Position numbers and translations under genes: made by a program
The notes under the pieces: generated by a model
Told to the model about the DNA's origin: nothing
Databases searched by the model: none
The model's input: the letters and a program-made list of their open reading frames with translations, nothing else
Part shown: in pieces, positions 20,049-29,171 of the stretch
How the letters are laid out: each line of letters opens with the position of its first letter
Numbering within the stretch: position 1 is the stretch's first letter
DNA from: Zancudomyces culisetae
Taxonomy: Eukaryota > Kickxellomycota > Harpellomycetes > Harpellales > Legeriomycetaceae
Reading direction: 5' to 3'
NCBI GenBank assembly: GCA_001969505.1
Contig: LSSK01000946.1
Span: 1 to 29,171, forward strand
Length of the DNA stretch: 29,171 nucleotides

Positions 20049-22568
20049 TTAAGCGGATTCGGGTATAGGATCAGATGGTGTATTTGGATAAGGATCATGA
20101 TTCGGGACAACTATCAAAGAGTCGCCTTCGACTTTAGTGCTGACAGTATCACCATCTCTAATTCGACCCATGATCAAGTAGTCGGCTAAGGGATTAAGAA
20201 CCGATTTAATAATGAGTCTGTTTAGCGGTCTGGCGCCAAAGCTAGGATCGTAACCATGTTCAACAAGCCAGTCTTTAGAAGATTCGTCGACGTTGAGAAC
20301 AATGCGTCTATTTGACAACTGGGTATTGTTGATTTCGGCTATTCTAATATCTACAATCTTATTCAGCGATTGTTTCGATAAACGGTTGAAAATAACAAGG
20401 TCGTCAACTCTGTTGGTAAATTCAGGACTAAAATGATGTTTGACGATTTCCAAAATCGATTTTTTCATCTCTGAAGAAACAGTAGTACCAGAGGACGGAT
20501 CAGATAACAGCATCTCAGAACCCAGGTTAGAAGTCATAATTAAAATGGTGTTACGGAAATCTACTGTACGACCCTTTGAATCAGTTAGTCTGCCATCATC
20601 AAGAACCTGCAATAGAATGTTGGCAACATCACTGTGAGCCTTTTCGATCTCGTCAAGTAGCAATACGCAGTATGGCCGCTTACGAACAGCGTCAGTCAAC
20701 TGACCACCTTGATCATAACCCACATATCCTGGAGGCGCTCCAATCAGACGGCTTACTGAAAACTTCTCCATATACTCAGACATATCGATTCGAACAATGG
20801 CGTTCTCTGAATCAAACAGCTGCTTGGCAATTGTCTTGCTCAACTCAGTCTTACCAACACCTGTCGGCCCCAAGAACATGAAACTGGCAATTGGCTTGCT
20901 TGAGCTTTGCAAACCTGCGCGGCTCAGCCGAACCGCCTCAGAAATGGCTGAAATTGCATTTTCTTGTCCCACAACCCGGCTAGACAACGCCTTTTCCATG
21001 TTTAGCAATTTCTGACGCTCACTAGTAACCATACTGGTCACAGGAATCCCTGTCGCCCTGCTGACAACTCCAGCAATATCCTCCGAGGTCACCCGATCGT
21101 GCAAAAGCTGCGAGCCATTCCCTCTAGCGTCAGCATCTTCGGCATTGGGTAGTTTCTTTTCCAAATTGGGAATTACGCCATATTGAAGCTCACTGGCCTT
21201 GGCCAGGTTTCCGTCGCGCTGAGCCGTTTCCAAACTGACTCGTGCTTCGTCAATCTGCTTTTTTATCTTGTTTATTTCAGTCAACTTTTCCTTTTCAGAC
21301 TCCCATTGCTTGGTGAGCTCCTTGCACTTTACTTGTTTTTGTTCTAGCTCCTCCTCCAGTTTTTTTTTGCGCTCAATCGATGAGATATCCTTTTCTTTTT
21401 TCAGCGACTCTAGCTCAATTTGGATTCGCATTATTGCTCGTTCTAGCTCTTCTATTGGATCAGGCTTGCTTTCTTGCTGAGTTCTCAACTTACTACACGC
21501 CTCATCAACTAAATCAATTGCCTTGTCTGGTAAAAACCGGTCCTGAATGTATCGATGGCTAAGTGATGCTGCACTGATTAGCGCTCCATCAGCTATTGAC
21601 ACCCCATGGAATACCTCGTATTTTTCTTTCAGTCCACGAAGAATTGATATTGTATCCTCAACTGTTGGCTCGCTCACCAAAATAGGCTGGAATCTTCTCT
21701 CCAACGCCTTATCTTTTTCAATATACAAGCGATACTCGTCCAGCGTAGTTGCACCCAGACATCGAAGCTGTCCTCTTGCCAATGCTGGCTTCAGCATATT
21801 TCCAGCATCGACACTCCCTTCACTTTTTCCCAATCCCAACAACATGTGTATTTCATCAATAAACAGGATTATGTCTGTACTTGATGTAACATCATTTATC
21901 ACTGCCTTTAGTCTCTCCTCAAACTCACCCTTGTATTTGGCACCAGCTATAAGCGCCGCCAGATCCAATGCAACCAGTCTCTTGTTTTTCATACTCTCTG
22001 GAACTTCTCCCTTGACTATACGTTGCGCCAGCCCTTCAGCAATCGCCGTTTTACCCACACCAGCCTCTCCTGTGATCACTGGGTTGTTTTTCGTTCGTCT
22101 TGATAGAACCTGTATTGTTCTTCTTATTATTTCGTCTCGACCTATCACTGGGTCTAATTTCCCCTCCTTTGCCAGCTTTGTCAGATCCACTCCATACTTT
22201 GCTAAACTTTCCCCTACCTTTGGCTCTGCCATTCTAAACCCTTGGTTTCCAATTGCATAGTTCCTTTTTTGTTGTGACACACTTGTTCCCTTTTTTCCAA
22301 CCGTTACTTGATTGAATTTGCTTGTAATCTCACCTATTTTTTTCGTCTCTGTAACTTTCCTTCCTTTTAATTGCTCTAATTCTTTGTTTGTTATTATCGA
22401 AGCCGCTGAAAGCTTGGAGAATCCTCTGCTTACCACAAGAGATTTTGGTAACAAGGTACTGTTGGCTATAAGACTGTCTTTCTTGTGCGACACACCTAGT
22501 TTATCCTTGACGCTTTTTATGCCCGGATTTATGCATCCGAGCCTTAACAATGGTTTTCCTGAAATCAT
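20049..22568 (-). CDS. HSP78: Mitochondrial ClpB-type disaggregase Hsp78
   Basis: Single-exon 839-residue Clp/Hsp100 ATPase. It lacks the ClpB/Hsp104 N-terminal substrate domain; residues 1-110 are basic and hydroxylated, fitting a mitochondrial presequence plus linker. This is the Hsp78 layout (yeast protein about 810 residues). AAA1: Walker A GEAGVGKT (167-174), Walker B LFIDE (235-239), pore loop AKYKGEFE (210-217), Arg pair 291-292. The middle domain is a charged coiled coil (about 365-480). AAA2: Walker A GPTGVGKT (567-574), pore loop GYVG (614-617), Walker B VLLLDE (635-640), sensor-2 GAR (778-780). All catalytic motifs are intact. Family role: ATP-driven solubilisation of aggregated matrix proteins with mitochondrial Hsp70. 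I see no clear nTTCnnGAAn heat-shock element in the 238-bp upstream gap. A Pro/Asp-rich tail closes the protein. Confidence 0.96.
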   Translation of the reverse strand: MISGKPLLRLGCINPGIKSVKDKLGVSHKKDSLIANSTLLPKSLVVSRGFSKLSAASIITNKELEQLKGRKVTETKKIGEITSKFNQVTVGKKGTSVSQQKRNYAIGNQGFRMAEPKVGESLAKYGVDLTKLAKEGKLDPVIGRDEIIRRTIQVLSRRTKNNPVITGEAGVGKTAIAEGLAQRIVKGEVPESMKNKRLVALDLAALIAGAKYKGEFEERLKAVINDVTSSTDIILFIDEIHMLLGLGKSEGSVDAGNMLKPALARGQLRCLGATTLDEYRLYIEKDKALERRFQPILVSEPTVEDTISILRGLKEKYEVFHGVSIADGALISAASLSHRYIQDRFLPDKAIDLVDEACSKLRTQQESKPDPIEELERAIMRIQIELESLKKEKDISSIERKKKLEEELEQKQVKCKELTKQWESEKEKLTEINKIKKQIDEARVSLETAQRDGNLAKASELQYGVIPNLEKKLPNAEDADARGNGSQLLHDRVTSEDIAGVVSRATGIPVTSMVTSERQKLLNMEKALSSRVVGQENAISAISEAVRLSRAGLQSSSKPIASFMFLGPTGVGKTELSKTIAKQLFDSENAIVRIDMSEYMEKFSVSRLIGAPPGYVGYDQGGQLTDAVRKRPYCVLLLDEIEKAHSDVANILLQVLDDGRLTDSKGRTVDFRNTILIMTSNLGSEMLLSDPSSGTTVSSEMKKSILEIVKHHFSPEFTNRVDDLVIFNRLSKQSLNKIVDIRIAEINNTQLSNRRIVLNVDESSKDWLVEHGYDPSFGARPLNRLIIKSVLNPLADYLIMGRIRDGDTVSTKVEGDSLIVVPNHDPYPNTPSDPIPESA

Positions 22569-22806
22569 ATTTAATTTATATCCGATTACTACTTTTATTT
22601 GTTTACAAAGATTTCTTGTTTATAACTTGTTTCTAATTTAAACCAAAACGCTTTGTTCGTAAATTTATTATTTTAAATATATATTTTAAATTTGATAAAC
22701 TATTATTTCGTCAAAATATATCACTATTCTTCAATGGCTTTTCTTTTTAAACCTTTGCAAAGTACATTTAATTAAAATTGAAATAATACAAAATACAATA
22801 GTAACA

Positions 22807-23169
22807 ATGGGGGAATTAGTAGAGTTAATATATACGCCTTATTCACCCTTAGCTGACAAAAAGCCAAGTTGCAAGCATCCAGCACAGTTTATTTCTTTTC
22901 TAGAGCTTTCCTCAATGTTCTTGGCAAGATTGGAATTGCTGAAAACCAGAATTGGTGCACATTCAAAAAAATCACATCGAGTGGCCAATACAAACAAAGT
23001 CACAAATGAACCATTTCGCCACAAAAGCCGGATCCTAATTCACCCAAACTGTACATACACTTGTCAAATATTAGGTAGAAAATACACTTATCATTGGACA
23101 TTACGTATATTCCAATCGCTCATAGGTCAAGCCAATTCGCTCCTCAAATCGGAAACTGAAATCCTTTAG
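22807..23169 (+). CDS. Small hypothetical ORF, divergent from HSP78
   Basis: A 120-codon open frame starting 238 bp from the HSP78 start on the opposite strand. Its composition is mixed rather than low-complexity: 7 His, 4 Cys, many Lys/Arg, net basic. It has no signal peptide or membrane helix and I recognise no family. A possible C-x2-C is absent, but Cys and His are frequent in the second half (HPNCTYTCQILGRKYTYHW). GTAGAAAATA near 23074 could be a splice donor, so the true 3' end may differ. It could equally be a chance frame, as a 61-codon frame runs on the opposite strand. Confidence 0.35.
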   Translation: MGELVELIYTPYSPLADKKPSCKHPAQFISFLELSSMFLARLELLKTRIGAHSKKSHRVANTNKVTNEPFRHKSRILIHPNCTYTCQILGRKYTYHWTLRIFQSLIGQANSLLKSETEIL

Positions 23170-23977
23170 CATAACAAATACTACAGATAAAAAAAAAGTT
23201 CTGGAATTTTCTAGGACATTCTATGCGTGATAGTACCACTATCAGAGCAGTAATCCTCAAGAGATGCACCAACTTTGACTCAAAGAGCTGGGAGTAACAC
23301 TTCCGACCTTTGACCACCATTCTAAATATGAATTCTAAGCTCTTAACGAGGTATGAAGAAACAAAAAATGATGATTTCAGAGGAACAGGTATTAACATCT
23401 ACCAATTAGTACTACAACTAACTGGTCCGATTTAAACCCATCTCCTATTGAATAACCATCGCAGAAGAAGTCAAAAAACAAGATGAAAAAAAAAGAAAGG
23501 TACGCGATGGGAGTTGTAATGTATAATATAAGACCAACATATTGCTGTCATTAAATGTTACTGTGCTCTAAAGAATGTTTAAAGAAAGCTATACTGCTTC
23601 ATTTTTCTTATATACCGAGTATCAAGACTTGTTTTTAAAGTTATTAGATACTATCTCGCTTTTACTCCGTAAATTTATGGCATGGTTTACAATCTAATAG
23701 CATTTAAGTTTTTAGTGATGTTGTTAAGTACGGAGTAATAATTTAATACCTGTACAGGTAGCAATGATAGTTATGTATATAGAAATAATTATTACACGTT
23801 GTACGTCAATTTTTGGTAGTCTAAATACTATTGATCTGATCTCTGAATGCTCCAGCTCCTCAAGAGAATCTCGCAGTGAATATAATATCGCTATTTAAGA
23901 TTAGTATCATCATTATCATCTCCAGCTAAGTGGATTGAGGTGTTTCACTCAAGGTCTAATTTTCAAAAAAAAAACGA
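23170..23977. other. Intergenic region, no supported gene
   Basis: About 0.8 kb of AT-rich DNA between the small ORF and the TBC gene 3' end. Open frames are short and have no recognisable motif. Confidence 0.65.
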
Positions 23978-25318
23978 TCAATTTTGGTCAACTTTTACGT
24001 GATGCTCACGGTGAAACATACCCAAGCAAACATAAGGATGTAAATCCATAAAATCTGGCATCGAGAAATATATGTCCCACAACTCAATGGTAGATTCAAG
24101 AGGCAGGTAAGGCGCTAGTAAGCGTTTTAGCCAGAGAGAGACAAATTCTGACAGATTTATTTCTTCATCTTCAAAGTTTCCATACCTATCAACAAAAAAT
24201 AACACAGATTGGGTATATATTAAACAGTTAAATCAATAAAATGCTGATTCTAATAAAATTCCTGGTTAACAACATAAAGGTTAATGGTTAGTTAACTTAC
24301 AAATCTGGTAAGAGTGAATGGAACTGTGACAAAAATTTTGCAACCTGGCGATTCTCAGTGTAATTCTCGTTGTACTCATCTACCATTGTTCAGATTATTC
24401 AATATAATAACTGCAAAATAAGAAGCACGATAAAAAATGTCAACAATACAGGCAATACACTTACCCATCTTAGCCATTAACTGCTCAAAGCAGTACAAAA
24501 CATCATATTCTTCTGAAATTACATACACAAATGGTGCACACATTTGCACATATGCTGGTGTATATTCGGAATAGTTATTTGTATTCAGATACGCACAAAT
24601 AATCGCCTCAAACTTGTTCGGATCATTGTGGACATCGAAGGGACACGACTTTCCCAACTTTTGAAAATAACGATTCACCTCTCCACGTATCCTTTTACCA
24701 AATTCTGAATTCGTTTTATCGGTTCCCATATACCGCTGAGCCCGGATATTTCTCAATGTCAATTCATTTGCTATTACATGTAAAGAAGGTTTTTGATTAC
24801 TTTTCCTATTCTGCTTTGTAAAAAATTGCAATAAGCTTTTTATTGCACTTACATCTGTCAGCTTTCTCTATCCCAAGCAAAAATTTCCATACAATCTACA
24901 AGGAGATTTATTAAGCAAATTGTTTAGTTGAAAAAACAATTAAATATATATAACAGTTGCCAATATTTTGGCAATTTTACTTGATCATTATAAGATCAAA
25001 AAAAGGTATTGAAAGTAACAAAGATATAACGTGAAATCCCCCCCCCCCTTCAGATAATACAATATTCGTTTGATCAAATTTGGTCGAATTGATAGAATGA
25101 TTCATGATTGATCCGACAATTTGAGTTTAGATTTGAAGTAATCTTGGACTTACAGGTCTAATTTGATCGGGTATTCCAAAACGTGAGTATTTTCGTAATT
25201 TGCCTACATCCACAAATACTTCTGAATCTAAAACCTCAATAAATCTCTCCAAATCCGTTGCATACGAGCTAATTTGAGAGATCTTTTGTGTTCCTGGACT
25301 CAAGTTCTCTATAGGCAT
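23978..25318 (-). CDS. Minimal TBC-domain Rab GTPase-activating protein
   Basis: Five exons: 25154-25318, 24853-24895, 24465-24770, 24301-24379 and 23978-24185; introns of 258, 82, 85 and 115 nt, all GTAAG donors and TAG acceptors, phases consistent. The product has 266 residues and consists almost only of a TBC domain. The start motif is RFGIPDQIRPIVWKFLLGI (46-64). The arginine-finger motif IRGEVNR (97-103; R103) fits IxxDxxR with Glu for Asp. The glutamine-finger AYVQM (142-146; Q145) keeps Tyr-x-Gln but has Met where Gly is usual. Later blocks FLSQFHSLLPDLY and LWDIYF plus a C-terminal LHPYVCLGM complete the helical fold. Family role: stimulating GTP hydrolysis by a Rab GTPase in membrane traffic. 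The partner Rab is unknown. No transmembrane or coiled-coil extension is present. Confidence 0.88.
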
Positions 25319-28300
25319 GGAAAAGCTTCGATTTTGGTTATTCTTTAGTAATACAATTTCGTTTTAAAAGTAAAGGTAATGAAAATTCCGTATTATTTCA
25401 AGGGGAGAAACAATACTGATAAATAAAACGATATAGAATTGTTGAAGTATCTAAAAAGCTTAGTTGTAAAAAGCAAAATGAATGAAAGCACATAGGTTGC
25501 TTTTATTGTTTTATTGTGACTAACAATGTTATGTGGGAAAAAAAATATACAAAATCCAAGAAAACCAGTAATAAAATTGGTTAAATTAAATGGCTGGTTG
25601 AGGTTTGGAAAAATTTGTGGAAATTGAATGCTATTGGAAACTATTAAGCCGTTAAAGAATAAAATTCATAACTTAGCTAAATATAAAATTCCTCCGGTCA
25701 AAATAAACGCAAATAGAAGCTACAACTTAAAAACGTTTGCAAACTGCCAATTTATAGGTTGGTTTATGATACCATAAAAAAAATAGATTGATTAAAATGA
25801 TAACCAAACAAGCAATCGATAAACAGAAAAACTTGATTCACAATTCTGAATAGATAACTATAAGATGAGCTGATTGAAAGAGTAGAGTATACATATAGGG
25901 GGCAAATCAGTGATGTTGGATATTTATGAATGTGTTCTCTATCTTTAGAGTGTAATGATAATATTCTATAAGGGTTTAGTCAAGTGTTTTCAACCAAGAA
26001 TCTAGTTGATAAAAGTTGATTAATACAGATACCTAATGGTACTATCAAGAGTATTAATAAACTATAAACAGTATGCGGATACTCTAATTAGGCTGGATTG
26101 AAAAAAAATAATTCTATCACCAGAACAAATTTACAAATATAGGAGGCAATTTACCTTTTATCGAATAATACAAGAACAAGAAAAATTCACCATACACTCA
26201 CTAAAGAGAACAATATGTAAAAAGGGAATCTGATAAATAGTAAAAATTAAGTAAAAATTAACTAGGATTATAACCTTTGGCGTCATTTTACACAATCTAG
26301 AAGATAGTAAACACCAATTTATAAGGCTAAAAACACTTATCGAATTAGCCCGAGTGTGTTAGTTAAAAAATAGCCTTCATTCCCAAAAATAATATTTTAC
26401 AATTTGACATTAAATTCTAAGAAATATAGATAAACGTAATATAAAAATTCACCAAAATAAACATAAAAGTTTTTAAAAAAAAGTTCTAGAAATAATCGTC
26501 TATTTATACCTAGCTGTTTTTAAAATATTGATGTGTAATATGCTTTCAAGTAAGTTTAGCAATGAGTATATGTCAAACAAAATCAAGTACGCCACTAGTA
26601 TATTCGACCAACTATACTGTTAGAATAAAGGAATTTTTTATAAATATTTCATGATGCTTAAGGAGGTATCATGTAATTTATATATTGGATAAGTACCATT
26701 TACCTAAACACATAACGTACTAGCACAAATCATTAAAATCTATATATAATAAATAAAATCTGAAAAAAAGTTGTCATATCGCTATAATTATCTCCAAAAT
26801 CATCGCCTAGCATAGAGAAATCAGTAAATGTAAAGTTTAGATGGTAAAAATAGTTGAAAAAAGTATCTATACCTTATAACAATGATAAATGTAAAGATAA
26901 ATGGAGATAGTGATGTAACTATTAAAATTGAATAAGGTATTATCCAGAGATTGGCATTCTGAGTATATGGCAATTCTAGATAGCAGGATGGAGGCCCTAA
27001 AAAATGAATGAAAAATCAGTTTATAATCAATAATTCAAAAAATAGATAACATCATGATCAGGGAAATAACCATAATAGAAGAGAAACACAAAAGAATATG
27101 ATAAGCATGTGTAATAAAATTTACTTATTTCAATATGTATAAAATTAGCAAAAGTCATTTTATAATGGTTAGATTTTAGTTTCAATCATTTATATTTTTT
27201 CAGATAAGAAAATTAACAAAGCTAATTAATCAGTTATACCGTTAGTTACACTTTGGTCTCTGATCACTTGACTAGCTAGCTTACCATTTACGAACGTTTA
27301 AATACATTTTTATTACTTAAAATAAATAAACCAAAAGTGATTATAATAATTACAAAGTATTGTAACCAATCACTCTTTTTAAAATATATACTGTGAAGAT
27401 TTAGTTAAAGAAGTCCTAATGACTTTCAATACGCAGTCCGTCCTCTTTTTGATTCACAACACATTTTATCTTGTAAACTTTGTTAGTATAGCTAATTTCA
27501 GTGATTGTAAATGGTCCATTCATTAAAATTTCTTGATTCTCCGAATAGTGTTGATTTGTTAGAAAAAATGTAGATGTTATACTACAACATTGAAATACTA
27601 ATCAGAATTTAGTAAAACACCTAAACCGATTTTGCTACGAATCAGTTGCAACCATAGTAGAATCAACTACCAATAGGAGTAAGCAGTAATGAATAAAAAT
27701 AAATACCTAAATTAGAAAGTTGGATTTCAGAATTATCAGCGAATACAAACAAATGTAAAAACGAAAAGAGAAAACTCTAATCTTTCTTGAACAACTAAAT
27801 TGTATAAATATAAATTTACTACATATTGATGAGTTACTGACAAAGAAAAGGGTGGCCCCATTTAATCGAACTCGCAGCACATGTACGTTTTTTGGCTACA
27901 TATTGATTATAACTAGTACTTGGATATTTACATAGTTTTCTATTAAAACAGGAATAATTGTAGTATAAAATCTAAACAGCAATAAAAATACCATTAAGAA
28001 TACAAAAAATTTATCATAAAACAAGTTTAACGTCTTATAAGGTATATATAATCTAGTATACACTGGACGGATCCTATATTAATATATTGTAATTTGGGTT
28101 CTATAATTAATTTGTTTGAAAAAGATAATATTTAGTTTTAAACTAATTGACATGTATAATCTAATTAGACTTAATAACTGATTAAATAAATTAAAAGAGA
28201 AAGTAATTAGTTTATACAAAATAGTATTAAATAAGATTAATATCAGTGGATATGTAATATTTATTAGAATATTTATAAATCTTAAAATATCTTTCAGCAA

Positions 28301-28659
28301 ATGTGATGGCTGAGTTAAGTATAGCACTGATTATGTGAGATATACGCAGGTCTCGAATCAATTAGCTAGTTCTGTTTGCCGATTGTGAATGTTTAAACCA
28401 CTTTTAATATTGATATACTAATAAAATACTAAGTAAAACTATATTAGTTATTAAGTACTAATTGTATCTAATATGTTAATAAACGTACATGTAAAGATAT
28501 TCTTTAAGAAAGGCTATAGATGTCTCATTTCGTTATATTCACTTTATCATCCTAAATTGTTGTTTTATTAATTGTGATGCTCTCATAGGTGAATATCTTT
28601 AACTCAGAAATCGCAATTCTTACCGGGCAAAAAATATAATGTAAAATATATAAAAATTG
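25319..28659. other. Very AT-rich block without intact genes, possible decayed elements
   Basis: About 3.3 kb, visibly more AT-rich than the rest and low in CpG. No intact gene is seen. Some stop-interrupted stretches look protein-like: minus strand 27416-27601, and plus strand runs at 25628-25777 and 26102-26230, which share one frame. Others are not distinguishable from chance in such DNA. Decayed retroelements are the leading explanation. Confidence 0.5.
27416..27601 (-). pseudogene. Possible fragment of a retrotransposon integrase C-terminus
   Basis: An open stretch of 61 codons without a start codon, ending in TAG. It includes MNGPFTITEISYTNKVYKIK and ends KEDGLRIESH. A Gly-Pro-Phe followed by alternating hydrophobic residues and a Tyr-x-Ile is like the end of Ty3/gypsy integrases. 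The sequence upstream in the same frame is broken by stops. No reverse-transcriptase motif is visible, so this is a weak call. Confidence 0.3.
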
Positions 28660-28741
28660 TGGTATCAGTGAGATTCGAACTCACGCCTCTTTCGAGACCG
28701 CAACTTGAGTGCGGCGCCTTAGACCGCTCGGCCATAATACC
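28660..28741 (-). tRNA. tRNA-Leu (anticodon CAA)
   Basis: An 82-nt class II tRNA. Acceptor stem GGTATTA pairs with TGATACC (one G-T pair), discriminator A. The A box TGGCCGAGCGG and B box GTTCGAATC are canonical. Anticodon stem CCGCA/TGCGG encloses loop CTCAAGT, giving CAA, which reads UUG. The variable arm forms CTC-GAAA-GAG. There is no intron, although many eukaryotic Leu-CAA genes have one. A T5 run follows directly on the sense strand (pol III terminator), then a T6 run. Confidence 0.97.
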
Positions 28742-29171
28742 TATTGTCTTGTCGTATAAAATTACTGATTTTATTATACGCAGTAATTAGGCAACAAATT
28801 GGTGATTGTTCCCGAGAACAATCGGACAATTGCAGACAGCAATTGTCAATATAGCAACGTTTTTTATATATTTTATATTTTATACTTTATATTGATACTC
28901 TTTATAAATACGACGACAAGGAATTCATGGAATCCTGGTCGGGAATCATATCTTTTCTTCTATAGCGTTTATTTATAGTTATATACTAAATAAAGGTTTA
29001 ATAATACCAAAACTAATGCTTAGAAAGGTCCTGGACCAATAACTTATAGTTTTAATACTATCTTTTAGTGTATACAGCCTCGTCGTACTGTATTACACTT
29101 AGTTGAGTTAATAAAAACTCATTATTTACACGACAGTCTGTTGTAATTTTAGATTGCAGAAAATTTCTCAG
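28742..29171. other. tRNA 5' flank rich in inverted repeats, no gene
   Basis: AT-rich right end with a nested inverted-repeat cluster (28748-28920), an 11-bp palindrome GGTCCTGGACC (29027-29037) and a TGAGTT/AACTCA hairpin (29104-29121). No open frame of interest. Confidence 0.7.
28748..28920. repeat. Nested inverted-repeat cluster next to the tRNA, MITE/LTR-like
   Basis: Outer arms CTTGTCGT (28748-28755) and ACGACAAG (28913-28920) are exact complements. Inside are AATTACTG/CAGTAATT (28760-28767, 28781-28788), overlapping CGTATAA/TTATACG (28753-28759, 28774-28780), GATTGTTC-CCGA-GAACAATC (28804-28823) and GACAATTGC-AGACA-GCAATTGTC (28825-28847). All arms are perfect. No flanking target-site duplication is seen. 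Confidence 0.7.

Noticed and set aside
21547-22260. 237-codon plus-strand frame
   Set aside because: Antisense shadow of HSP78; the minus strand carries all AAA+ motifs.
28079-28327. 82-codon minus-strand frame rich in Ile, Leu, Asn and Phe
   Set aside because: Composition is what translated AT-rich DNA gives; no motif and no conserved context.

Overview
The window looks like nuclear DNA of an AT-rich fungus. The genes are eukaryotic and mostly fungal in type: mitochondrial Hsp78, a PABPN1/Pab2-type nuclear poly(A)-binding protein, a METTL25-type protein, an M28 peptidase with a PA-like insert, a TBC protein and a nuclear tRNA-Leu(CAA). Introns are short (about 80-260 nt) with GTAAGT-like donors, TACTAAC/CTAAT-like branch sites and TAG/CAG acceptors. 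CTG encodes a conserved Leu in the decarboxylase (TELE motif), so a CUG-Ser code is unlikely. The exact lineage cannot be fixed from this window; an early-diverging, AT-rich fungus is my guess.

Layout from left to right: a C2HC zinc-finger gene cut by the left edge (-, 1-1367); a long T-rich intergenic region; an intronless aromatic amino-acid decarboxylase (+, 5970-7535); Pab2 (-, 8226-9121, 3 exons); an unrecognised spliced gene (-, 10298-11222); a gene-poor stretch; a membrane-anchored M28 aminopeptidase (+, 13460-15328, 4 exons); METTL25-like (-, 15806-17509); triose-phosphate isomerase (-, 17832-18744, 2 exons); HSP78 (-, 20049-22568); a small possible ORF divergent from HSP78 (+, 22807-23169); a TBC Rab-GAP (-, 23978-25318, 5 exons); a very AT-rich block of about 3.3 kb with no intact gene; tRNA-Leu(CAA) (-, 28660-28741); and a hairpin-rich right end.

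The genes are unrelated housekeeping genes in mixed orientation. They do not form a pathway, cluster or operon. METTL25, TPI and HSP78 lie head-to-tail on the minus strand but are separated by ordinary intergenic DNA.

I found no convincing new multi-gene system. The most unusual structures are: (1) nested perfect inverted repeats starting 6 bp from the tRNA 5' end; (2) a three-block pentanucleotide array behind HSP78; (3) hexanucleotide microsatellites inside three coding regions that yield dipeptide repeats; (4) possible decayed retroelement coding in the right-hand AT-rich block; (5) an orphan three-exon gene I could not place in any family. All intron/exon models are by eye and need RNA-seq support.
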